Positions 54,501 through 64,000 of a DNA stretch of 64,000 nucleotides are shown here, in pieces. The stretch's first letter is position 1; each line of letters begins with the position of its first letter. This DNA comes from Humulus lupulus. Its lineage: Eukaryota > Streptophyta > Magnoliopsida > Rosales > Cannabaceae. Below the pieces are notes generated by a model. That model made no database searches. It saw only the letters and a program-made list of their open reading frames with translations, and was not told where the DNA came from. A program made the position numbers and the translations under genes. Where the stretch lies: NCBI RefSeq assembly GCF_963169125.1, contig NC_084794.1, positions 93,231,018 to 93,295,017 of the forward strand, given 5' to 3'.

Positions 54501-56699
54501 TGTAATGCCCCAAATTTCCTAATAAGGTTTAGGACCTTGATTAGGAGGCCTGGAGGACCATAATTGATTTATTATGCTATTTAATGATTATATGCGTGTT
54601 TATGTGAATTATATTATTATATGATCGTAAATGCATGCATATGGGTCTACATTTAATTATAAGGGCATTTTGGTAATTTGGCCCGTTGAGGGCATGATTG
54701 TGTATTTTCATGCATGTGGGTGAATTATAAATAATACCACATTATATGTGGATCGGTTCGAGCCATTCGGCATGAGACGATCATTGAATGCAAGTTTTCG
54801 GTCTAGTCATAACGGGATTAAGTTCGGGGCTCGGAGTGAGTCTCGGGGTAATTTGGTAATTAGAACGTTTCCGGGAATTAAAGGGTAACGAGATAAGAAT
54901 TATTGGTATTTGAGAATATTGAGAATAACGAGAATTGGAGGGTGTTAATTATAATTAACGAGATAGGCGGGAAAGGACGTTTTTACCCTTGGGGGTCTTT
55001 AGAAGCTTTTATTTGACCTAGGGGGAAAATGGTCTTTTCACCCCTAAGATATATATCAGCCTTTGAGTTTAGAAGGTTGTGGAATTATAAGAAAACAGAG
55101 CATCATCCTCATCTCTTTCTCTCCCTCACGTACATGTTCTTCCCTCCTTCTTCCTTTCAATTTTTGAGAGCCAATTTGAGGTAGCAAGCTAGGAGAGCAA
55201 GGCTTGAGGGCTTAAGACCTTAGTTCATCCATTGAAGGGGGTCTAAATCAAGCTTGAGGTAAGAATTCATTCTTGAATATAGGCTATACTCTGTTTTTCC
55301 TTATGGCTTTTCAGTTGAGAATTTGAGGTGTTAGTGGTGAGAATTCATGGAAGTTTTTGTGTAAGTTTGATTGGGTTTTGAAGAGGTTGTGATATGTATG
55401 AAGTTTAGGGATTGAATTGGATGTTTGGGTGATGTTTGGGATTGGTTCAGAGGGTTGGTTTCAAGGGAAATCGCAAGGAGGGAAAACCAAAAAGTTTCTG
55501 GTCTGTGGTTGGCGCAGCAGCGCTAAGTATGGCAGAGAGCTAGGCCTCTCTGACTTGAAATAGCGCCTCAGCGCCATTTAATAGGGCTGCAGCATTGGTC
55601 CATTTTCCAGCAAGCCTATTTTAGGGCTTGGGATGACTTTTAAGGCTCGGGGATGGGTTCCTTTGCCCCGTTTGGGTAGATTGAGATTCCCAAGAGTGCG
55701 GGATGGATCCCGGGAGTGTGGTTTTAGATTATAAACCTTTTTATGATTTATTTTATTGATGGGATTCCATATTTGGTTATGACTAGGTGACCACTAAAGG
55801 ATCAAATGATTGATCGTTCTCAAGGGTTGTTCTTTTACTAATTCTTGCTTGAACCCGAGGTAAGAAAACTACACCCTGTGTATATGTGACATGCATGGTT
55901 ATTATTGATGCATGTTGGATGTCTAAATGTGATGCATGTAATGCACGAGAAACATGTGATTAGCACATTCTATGAATATTGAGTATGAAATTGTTCAGAG
56001 CTTGAGCCTTTGTGTTTATGCACGATCCTAATTGTGCTAGTAATTATTGAGTAAGCATGCTGAATGCCCTTTATTTGGATAATTGACATATGATATATGT
56101 TTGGTGGCATTGCTTACTTATATATTGTACTAACTAGTCAGGGATACTGACCTAAGAGTCAGAAATGGTATAAGCGTCCTGAACGCAGAGCAAAATGAAG
56201 ATTAGATCTAATCGATATCAGCGTTGAATGACTCTAGGAGCATTAACACTGGACCGACCCTAAGGTCGATGAATCCTATAAGTGCTTGCCTAGTCTAAGA
56301 CTAGTTACTAGAGCCAGGGCCTAAGGCCTAGGTGACTGCTTGTCACATGGCTAGGGGACAGAGTTCCATGGTTATGACTCTATGGTCATGAGGAAGGTTA
56401 TGTTGGTGACTAGTCATCATGCACCTATCCTGTTTAAGCTAGTGAAATGCTCACTTATCTATAAAGCCCTGGTGACCCTATCGTCACATAGTTATTGGGA
56501 ATAAACCCACCTTAGTGACTATTACAACTGTCACTCTTCTATTTGGGGCTAAAATTCTTGTATGATTATTATGATCATTGGTTGATGTGTTATACTCAAC
56601 ATTACGTGGACTCATTTGCCTACTTGAATATGGCTATATCTGCTAGGTGTGTGCCTTATGATTTGATGACATGTTATTACTGTTCATGAGCATATTAAG
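54501..56699 (+). repeat. Tekay-type 3' LTR, first part
   Basis: Starts TGTAATGCCCCAAATTTCC. Interrupted at 56699 by a solo LTR of the same family; continues at 59,301-59,701, giving about 2.6 kb in total. Contains a GC-rich stretch with AGCGC words at 55,510-55,580 and one copy of a GACATGCATGG unit near 55,888. Confidence 0.88.
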
Positions 56700-57689
56700 T
56701 GTAATGCCCCGAATTTCCTAATAAGGGTTAGGACCTTGATTAGGAGGCCGGGAGGGCCATAATTGAATTATGATGCTATTTAATGATCATATGCATGTTT
56801 ATGTGAATTATATTATTATATGATGATAAATGCGTGCATATGGGAGTATTTATAATTGTAAGGGTATTTTGGTAATTTGGCCCGTTGAGGGTGTGATTGT
56901 GTATTCTTATGCATGGGGGTGAATTATAAATATAGCCACATTATAAGGTGGATTGGTTCGAGCTAGTCGACATGAGACGATCATGGAATGTAAGTGTTCG
57001 GTCTAGTCATAACGGGATTAAGTCCGGGGCTCGGGGCGAGTCTCGAGGTGAATTTAATGATTAGAGCATTACCGGGAATTAAAGGGTAATGAGATATGGA
57101 TTATTTGTGTTTGAGATTATTGAGAATAATGGGAATTGGAGGGTGTTAATTGTGATTAATGAAATAGGTGCGAAAGGACGGTTTTGCCCTTGGTGGTTGT
57201 TAAGGTTTTATTTTAGACCTAAGGGTATTTAGGTCCTTTCCCCTCAAAGGATATATGTCAGCCATTAAGGCTGTAGAAGAGTAACAAAAACAGAGTTCTT
57301 CTCCTCCTTCTCTCCCGATAGATTTTCTTCTTCTTTTCTCTTTGGATTTTCGAGCTCTGTTTGAGGAATTAGGCCAAGGAACCAAGCTTAGCCAAGCTAG
57401 GGTTATGCTCCACCATTGAAGAGGGTGTGTTGCTGAAATTGAGGTGAGTTTCTAGCCACTAAAACTCTTTCTTTTACTCTGTTTTCTAAGTTAAGTTTCA
57501 GCTGGTTTTTGGGTTGGAAACTTGGGAATTGGTTGGAGTTTTGGCTAGGGTTCTTGGGGTTGTGGTCCCTAGGACATGTGGAGGTGGTATTTGGGTTCAT
57601 TTGGTAGTTAATTTGATGTTTGGAAGCTTTTGAATTGAGTTAGAATTGAAGAGGCCGAAGAAGAAAGTTTCAGGGGTGGCTCTGTCTGG

Positions 57690-57813
57690 GGGTAGCGCTA
57701 CAGCGCCCATCAGAGGGTGCTATAGCGCTACATAGGGCTTCAGTAGGGTGGTTGTGGGTCTATCTTGAGCGCTGGGGCGCTAGAAAGGCAGCGCTGTAGC
57801 GCTACCCTGTTCC
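57690..57813. repeat. AGCGCT palindrome cluster
   Basis: Words GGTAGCGCTACAGCGCCC, TATAGCGCTACA, GAGCGCTGGGGCGCT and CAGCGCTGTAGCGCTACC occur within about 125 bp of the LTR. The homologous place in the 3' LTR (55,510-55,580) has only a few AGCGC words. Confidence 0.75.
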
Positions 57814-58090
57814 TTCAGAACCCTGTTTTGGGTGTTTTTAAGGGTTTTTGGCTCGGGGTTTCAATCCTTAAAGACCGGGATCGAATCTACTCACTGTGTG
57901 GGCATGTTTCGAGGTCCCGAGAGTGGGGTTTAGGTTAAGATCCTATCTTTGGTAATTTTCATTAATTGGAGATTGTTTTGGTTATGACTAGGTGACCGTT
58001 GAAGGATTAAGGATTGATCGTTCTCAGGGGTCGTTCTTGTTCTAATTCTCAATCGAACCGGAGGTAAGAGAACTGCACCATGTGTATATG

Positions 58091-58270
58091 TGACATGCAT
58101 GGCTATTATTGATGCATGTTGGTTGATTATTAAGTATGACATGCATGGCTATTATTGATGCATGTTGGTTGACTATTGAGTATGACATGCATGGCTATTC
58201 TTGATGCATGTTGGTTGATTATTGAACGTGACATGCATGGCTATTACTGGTGCACGTTGGATTGTTAAGT
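58091..58270 (+). repeat. 46-bp minisatellite in solo LTR
   Basis: Four units start at 58091, 58137, 58183 and 58229, each beginning TGACATGCATGGCTATT. The 3' LTR at 55,888 has one unit. Confidence 0.9.
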
Positions 58271-59300
58271 ATGATGCATGTGATGCACGAGAAACATGTG
58301 ATTAGGACATGCTTTGTATACTGAGTATGATATCGTTCAGAGCTTGAGCCTCTGTGTTGTGCATGGTCCTAATCGTACTAGTATCTGTTTAGTAAGCATG
58401 CTGAATACCTTGTTTATGAATATTGAACATGTGATATATGTTTGGTGGCATGGCTTACCTGTGTATGGCACTGACTAGTCAGGGACCGACCCTAAAGTCG
58501 ATGATCATGCATTGAATGGCTCTATGGCATTAATATTGGACCGACCCTAAAGTCGAAGAACTTAAAAGCGCTTGCCTAGTCTAAGACCAGATGTTCATAG
58601 CCAAGTTATATGACCCCGGTGACTGTTTGTCACATGGCTGGGGGACGTTGTCCTTAGTTACGACTCTAGAGTCGGGAGGATGGTTATGTTGGTGACCAAT
58701 CACCATGCACCTATCCTGATCGAACTTATGAAAGAACCACTTATCAATTAAGCCCTGGTGACCCTATCATCACATGGCTAAAGGGAGTTGTGCCCACTTC
58801 TGTGACTTTTGGCTATTATCACCTATCTATTATGGACCGTTGGTCCTGAATGGCTATTATGGTTATTGTTGATATTATGTCATGCTTTATTGTGTATTCT
58901 TGCTGGGCTTCGGCTCACGGGTGCTATGTGGTGCAGGTAAAGGCAAGAGGAATCTGGACCATCCTTGAGTTGGAGAGCTTAGGTGATGACGTGTACATAT
59001 GCAGCTGCTCGTCCGCCACGGCCGAGGTTTAAAGTGGAACTAGGGTTAAACCCTGTTTTGCCGCTTAGAACGGCCTGCTGTAAATATTTTCTGTAATAGA
59101 CTCTGAAACTATATTTTTGGGATCCCAATGTATATACTAAATGTTCTAGTGAAACGTTACATCTTAACCAAAGTTTTTAAATCCCTAAACCGCTAATCAT
59201 ACTTAGTTACACGATTTTTGCCAAATGACTCGATTAGCGAGTTTAGCACTGTTTACAAGGCACACCGTAACGGTCCCTGGAGTTGGGGCGTTACATTAAG

Positions 59301-59701
59301 TTTTCTTGCTGGGCTTCGGCTCACGGGTGCTATGTGGTGCAGGTAAAGGCAAAAGAAAGCTGGACCATCCTTGAGTTGGAGAGCTTAGGTGACGATGTGT
59401 ACATATGCAGCTGCTCGACCACCACGGCCGAGGTTTGAAGGGGAACTAGGGTTAAACCCTGTTTTGCCGCTTAGATCGGCTGGTTGTAAATATTTTATTA
59501 TAATAGACCTTTAAATTATATTTTTGGGATCCCAATGTATATAATAAACGTTCTAATGAAACGTTACATCTTAACCAAAAATTTTAATCCCTAAACCGCT
59601 AATCATACTTAGTTACACGATTTTGGCCAAATGACTCGATTAGAGAGTTTATCACTGTTTATAAGGCACACTGTAATGGTCCCTGGAGTTGGGGCGTTAC
59701 A
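59301..59701 (+). repeat. Tekay-type 3' LTR, last part
   Basis: Continues the LTR after the nested solo LTR and ends GGGGCGTTACA at 59701. The Tat second RNase H resumes at 59702. Confidence 0.88.
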
Positions 59702-60406
59702 TTATTCATAGACGGTTCATCCAACGAATCCCATGCAGGAGCAGGAGTGATATTGATAATGCCAGAAGGGCATCGATTTCACTGTGCAATCAGATTTGAC
59801 TTCACTGCTTCTAACAATGAGGCCAAATATGAAGCATTACTCGCTGGATTGCGGTTAGCCAAGGATATGAACATAAAAGTGCTTGACATCTATAGTGATT
59901 CTCAGCTGGTGGTGAATCAGGTCCTGGGAGAGTACCAGGCGCGAGGTTTGAAGATGGTTGCCTATCTGAACAAAACGAAGGATCTGTTAGCCCAGTTCGA
60001 TAAATACAGTCTCCAGCAGGTACGTCGCAATTATAATTCCAACGCGGACACTTTGGCAAAGTTGGCAAGTGCGAAGGATGCTAATACTCCGAACATAGTG
60101 CCAGTCGAACGACTATCAGTACTGAGCATCCAAGCTGCAGAAACCACTCTGGTAATCCAGATGGCGGATACGTGGATGGCACCATTTGTAGAGTATCTGA
60201 CAAGCGGCGTGCTACCAGCGGACAGAAACAAAGCCAGGACCCTTCAGCGGCAGGCTTCTAGGTTTATCCTGGTTGATGGAATCCTATACCGAAGGGGATA
60301 CTCACTGCCACTCCTCAGATGTATTACAAAGGAGAAAGCCACAGAGTTGATGAAAGAGGTGCACGAAGGTTTTTGCGGGGACCACGCTGGGGGCAAAGTT
60401 TGTTAA
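59702..60406 (+). pseudogene. Second RNase H of the plus-strand Tat element
   Basis: Reads LFIDGSSNESHAGAGVILIM, FDFTASNNEAKYEALLAGLR, VLDIYSDSQLVVNQVLGEYQ, YNSNADTLAKLASAKD. The archaeal-type RNase H residues (D in FIDGSS, E in KYEALL, D in YSDSQ, D in NADTLAK) are all present. It continues into the linker (ARTLQRQASRFILVDGILYR, RGYSLPLLRCI). It matches 18,078-18,668 on the other strand. The start is cut by the Tekay-type insertion. It removes RNA from RNA-DNA hybrids; its presence in addition to the RT-linked RNase H defines the Tat lineage. Confidence 0.88.
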
Positions 60407-61407
60407 AAAAGATCCTAAGGCAAGGGTATTTCTTACCAACCATCAATGAAGACTCAATGGAGTTCGTGCAGAGATGTGAGAAGTGTCAGAGATTTTCCAA
60501 AATCCCACGAGCAACCCCCAACAAGTTAAAGCAAATGCAGATTCCATGGCCCTTCGCAGTTTGGGGAATAGATCTAACCAGATCTTTGCCTACAGGAAAG
60601 GGTGGTGTAAAGTATGCAGTGGTTACCGTCGATTACTTCACCAAATTGCCCGAAGTTGAATCGCTGGCAATCATAACGACCAAAAAATTTCTTGACTTCG
60701 TAGTCAAGAACATCATTTGTCGATATGGATTGCCAAGGAAGATCGTCTCGGATAACAGCACCCAATTTGACAGTGATCTATTCACGAGGTTCTGCAAACG
60801 GCATGGTATTATCAAAAGCTTTTCTTCAGTCGCTCATCCCCAAGCGAATGGGAAGGTCGAAGCAGTTAATAAAATGCTGAAGGATACACTGAAGAAGAGG
60901 CTAGAAGAAGCTAAGGGAGCATGGCCAGAGCAGTTGCCTGAAATTCTTTGGTCATATAGGAATTCCCACAGAACAGCAACAGGTCATACCCCGTTTTCCT
61001 TGGCATACGGGTATGAAGCTATGTTGCCTGTCGATTTGGATCCACCCTTGCACCGCAGATTAACATACGACCAAGACTCTAATAGCGAGCTATTGATGGA
61101 ATCCCTGGACTCAATCGATGAGAAGCGTGAACAAGCCCAACTCCGAGTAGCTGCGTACCAGCAGAAAGTCGCCCGGTTTTTCAACTCTAAAGTGCGAGAA
61201 AGAAAATTCAATGTTGGAGATCTTGTACTCTGAAGAGTTTTTCTAAACACCCAAGACCAAGCTGCTGGAGTACTTGGGCCTAGTTGGGAAGGGCCATATC
61301 AGATCGATGAGGTCCTTCACCCAGGCACTTATAAACTTGCACGCTTAAACGGATATCTCGTTCCTCGCTATTGGAATGGAGAACACATGCGCAAGTATTA
61401 CCAATGA
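60350..61407 (+). pseudogene. Tat-lineage integrase, plus-strand element
   Basis: The zinc-finger part has H-x-H and CEKCQRF (MKEVHEGFCGDHAGG, a frame break near 60404, then INEDSMEFVQRCEKCQRFSK). Core: VWGIDLTRSLPTGKGG, VDYFTKLPEVESL, RYGLPRKIVSDNSTQFDSD, SVAHPQANGKVEAVNKMLKD; the D-D-E residues are all present. The C-terminal part RERKFNVGDLVL is followed by TGA at 61231-61233 where the other copy has AGA, then RVFLNTQDQAAGVLGPSWEG, ending RYWNGEHMRKYYQ at 61407. Nearly intact, but the stop and the finger frameshift disable it. Confidence 0.88.
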
Positions 61408-62030
61408 ACAATTCTTCTTAAAGAATTGGCTTGTATTAATTTTACTTTTTATAAGTTTTGAAAAAGGGTTGGTCATTTTATGTGACTGATCGCTTATAAG
61501 TGTAAGATCTTATTGATCACTCGTACAGACATGTTTAGTCCATTTATTACGAGAATTAAAAGGGACTGTGCGCAGCCAGTCATTTCTTTCCAATTATTGT
61601 GTTTATTACAAGTATTTGCTCATTACGTGTGCTGTTTTGTTGTATTATAATGCTAATCATATTGCTACGAGCAGTAATGTTCGAACAGGTTTTGGTCAAG
61701 GCAAGTGACCAAGGACCTAAAGCTCCTCGATCACTTGGGGGGCACATAAGGTACAAGTAAGCAAAGCATATCGTTAAAAGGTATGTAAAGACATGAGAAA
61801 AATAAGTGAAAGCATGCTAGGGTACTAGTATTTTTCAAAATTTTGTTATTTTGTTAAATCAAACCAAAGTGTTGTGCTAAGTTCAGTCATGCGAACAGAT
61901 GTTATAATAATATGCAAATATATTATAACATCAAAATGTATCCTTTTACACCGCGAGCAGTCGCTGCTCGGATGTAATTGTTTAAATAAAAGCAAAGGCT
62001 ACCCATGCAGCAATAAAAAATATATTGTGT
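61408..62030 (+). other. Tat spacer between integrase and aORF
   Basis: Noncoding; inverted match to 16,303-16,968. No gene seen. Confidence 0.6.
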
Positions 62031-63800
62031 TTACATCACGACCCGTAGGTCTTGCAGATAAAAAGATAAAGATAAAAAAAGAAAAAGACTAAGGAGCAGG
62101 AGGATCTTGAGGAGCCGGAGGATCTTGAGGATGGCCCTGATCGACGATGTCTGCAGCCTCATTGTCTGCCCCGCCCATCCCAGTGGCCAGTGAGATCTCA
62201 GGGGAAGAGGAATCCTTGCTCTTTCTTCCTTTGCCAGTCGAGCAGCACAGCGAGCGAGCTCAACGTTTCTTGCATTCTCAGGATGGTAGTTGAAGTTGGC
62301 ACCCTGGTTGTGCTTCCAGAAATCATAGAAGCATCGAAGAGTGGCATTCTTGTACCTTTCTAAGTTGCTGGCATTGGATTTCTTAAGCTCCTCGATCCGG
62401 CCCTCCAAGGTAGTATTCTCCTGTCTACTCGCAGCCAAGTCCTCCTCGAGCTATTTAGCCACGCGGTAATTGATGCGGTTAGACTCCTTGAACTGGTCCC
62501 TCTGATCAATGGCTTTGTCCAGAGACTTTTGTTTCTCCTTCAACTCCTCGACCATTTTATTCTTCTCCTCAAGCACCACTGCAAGCTGTTCGGCATATTT
62601 CTCTACGGCAGCTTTGAGTTCATCAGCATGCCGTTGCTCCAAAGATTTGGTCTATTCGGTAACAGCACCCGAGCGGAGATGGTCGGCAGTAAGGGTCAGC
62701 ATTGCCTGCGGTCAGAGCAGAAGTTAGACTAACTGTAGAATATAGAAGGGCTATCTCCACAGAAAAACATAACTTACACTGGTAAAATCGTTCAAGGCGC
62801 GGTTTAAGATTACATCGACGTCCATCGCCTCTGTCACGGCCATAGCCTCTCGGCAGCGGTAGTGCTTTACAATTTTCACGACCCTGTCCTTGACCGATTT
62901 GAAGGCGCGACTAGTTATGTCGCCCCCAGTCGAAGCAGGACCGGCCTGCTGAGCCTGCTCGGTTGGGGCCGCTGGAGGTGGAGTCATTCCGGCTGGAGCA
63001 GGGGGAGTCTGCTGCTCATGAGGAGAGGGTGGAGTTGCGTTGGCTGAGGGCCCGTCCTCCGGGGGGCCTGCATTGCTAGGCTTCTTAACCTGAGGCACTT
63101 TGCTGCTTTCCCCAGGGTGCCTCTTGCTTGCTTCTTTTTACTCGGGGGAGCTGTGGGAGTCTCGGGAGTGCTGTAAATGTCGAACACGTTCACGGAGTCC
63201 ATGTCTGGAAAAAAAGAAAAATGTTGAACAGTGAGATAGCATAAATGACTAAGTATATTACATCAGGAAAAGAAATAAAGAAAGATTGCAAAGTCAAATA
63301 CTTGAGCTATTATTACTGGTCACTATACTATAGACTCTACTAGTCTTATACTCACTCTCTAACATGAAGAAGTCTGGATCTAAATTTGGAGCATATTTAA
63401 AATTGCCGTCCCCGTCGAATAGGTGACAGGGAATTGGCAAGCTATCCAAAAGTGAAATAATTATGCCATTCTCATCTGAAGACTCGTCGAAGTATTCGAC
63501 AGGCTCGGTGGCCTTCTTTTTGCCCTTCCCCAAGGGGGCAGGGGGCCTCTCTGATGGAGATGTGCCAACAGGTTCCCTGATCGTGACCCCAGTCGGCCTC
63601 CTTCATGGAGGCGACACTAGTGGTTGCTGCTCGGGTTCCTCCTCGGCTGTGGCACTCCCTGCTGTTGACTCCCTCATGTCCTGATGAGGGGCCAAGAGGC
63701 CAACCAGCCTAAGGTTAGCCTCTGTGACCAGATGTTTGACGCTTTTTTCTACGTCAGTCATGCTGGGCAAGAGGGCTGATCTCAACTCCATGTCTGGAGT
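62031..63800 (-). pseudogene. Antisense extra ORF (aORF) of the plus-strand Tat element
   Basis: Homologous to 13,652-16,302 and again opposite to gag-pol. Minus-strand pieces from high to low: 63791-63603 (MELRSALLPSMTDVEKSVKH, VTEANLRLVGLLAPHQDMRE); 63533-63294 (MGKGKKKATEPVEYFDESSD, FDGDGNFKYAPNLDPDFFML); 63202-62751 (DSVNVFDIYSTPETPTAPPS, a proline-rich linker, SRAFKSVKDRVVKIVKHYRC, MDVDVILNRALNDFTSV); 62700-62031 (coiled coil, EQRHADELKAAVEKYAEQLA, IEELKKSNASNLERYKNATL, CFYDFWKHNQGANFNYHPEN). The gaps have splice-like borders. The 5' end lies near or beyond 64000. Both copies keep the same block order, so the ORF was maintained by selection at some time. Function unknown. Confidence 0.7.
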
Positions 63801-64000
63801 TTGGTCTAGTCGCAGCCATGGGCTTGGAAGGCATTAAAAGTTTAAGAGATTGTGCAGAAGAACACTAAATAAATATCAACAGCCAATGGTACAAAGGTTT
63901 TACCTCCTTGAGCAATGGTCAGATTGTCCGCGATCATGTTGGTCGTGAGGAAGTACTCCTGGTAGTACCTCCCCACATTTGATATATGGGTGGTGTCAGT

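Larger units (their letters stand above)
56700..59295 (+). repeat. Solo LTR of the same Tekay-type family (2.6 kb)
   Basis: Starts TGTAATGCCCCGAATTTCC and ends GGGGCGTTACA; collinear with 54,501-56,699 + 59,301-59,701 but clearly diverged from it. It has its own features: a cluster of AGCGCT palindromes at 57,690-57,813 and a 46-bp minisatellite at 58,091-58,270. It inserted into a member of its own family and then lost its internal region. Confidence 0.9.
56695..59300. repeat. Target-site duplications TTAAG around the nested solo LTR
   Basis: TTAAG at 56695-56699 and 59296-59300 directly flank 56700-59295. Confidence 0.9.

Noticed and set aside
58091..58270. CRISPR-like array
   Set aside because: Four directly adjacent 46-bp units without unique spacers, inside a plant LTR: a minisatellite.
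1..64000. tRNA or rRNA genes
   Set aside because: No cloverleaf-like A/B box pairs or rRNA stretches were noticed. The TGGTATCAGAGC word at 48314 is a primer-binding site, not a tRNA gene. No covariance scan was possible.

Overview
The window is repeat-dominated DNA from a plant nuclear genome, most likely a eudicot. The evidence is Athila-, Tat- and Tekay-type Ty3/gypsy LTR retrotransposons, CACTA (En/Spm) transposons with CACTACAA termini, and intron-containing fragments of plant genes. The LTR and CACTA families bring Rosales such as hop or hemp to mind, but that is a weak inference. I see no complete host gene and no tRNA or rRNA. Nearly every coding stretch is a transposon reading frame with lesions or a captured, truncated piece of a host gene.

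Left part (1-12,240): a stack of nested insertions. An N-terminal CACTA transposase remnant (8,304-9,017, minus strand) is cut by an LTR (7,238-8,303). That LTR is cut by a minus-strand Tat-type gypsy LTR (6,420-7,237). Just past its primer-binding site, that element is cut by an Athila-type element (1-6,398; decayed pol, env-like ORF, polypurine tract, 3' LTR). AT-rich DNA follows. At 11,587-12,046 it holds the signal-peptide and propeptide exons of a subtilisin-like protease gene, with a frameshift in exon 3.

Middle (12,242-22,582): a minus-strand Tat-lineage element with 3' LTR, an extra ORF on the opposite strand (13,652-16,302), integrase, a second RNase H, RNase H/RT and protease. Its gag end is lost against the noncoding 3' part of another LTR element.

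Right part (22,583 to past 64,000): one plus-strand Tat-lineage element (5' LTR 22,583-23,152, gag, protease, RT, second RNase H, integrase, antisense extra ORF) blown apart by two large insertions. The first is a 20.2-kb CACTA transposon (23,794-44,032, target duplication AAC) in gag; removing it restores the gag frame. A second CACTA of the same end types (28,301-38,757, target duplication GAA) lies inside it in the opposite orientation. The second large insertion is a Tekay-type chromovirus (47,608-59,701) between RNase H and the second RNase H. It carries a solo LTR of another family in its gag (49,208-51,066, duplication GATGC) and a solo LTR of its own family inside its 3' LTR (56,700-59,295, duplication TTAAG).

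The most interesting object is the CACTA pair. Together they carry recognisable exons, with introns, from at least seven unrelated host genes. The outer copy has ICME methylesterase, a MORC ATPase, a callose-synthase-like exon and RAPTOR. The inner copy has DNA topoisomerase II, uridine kinase and RNA polymerase III subunit 2. All but the Pol III fragment lie in the same sense relative to the element ends, which would allow chimeric transcripts starting near one terminus.
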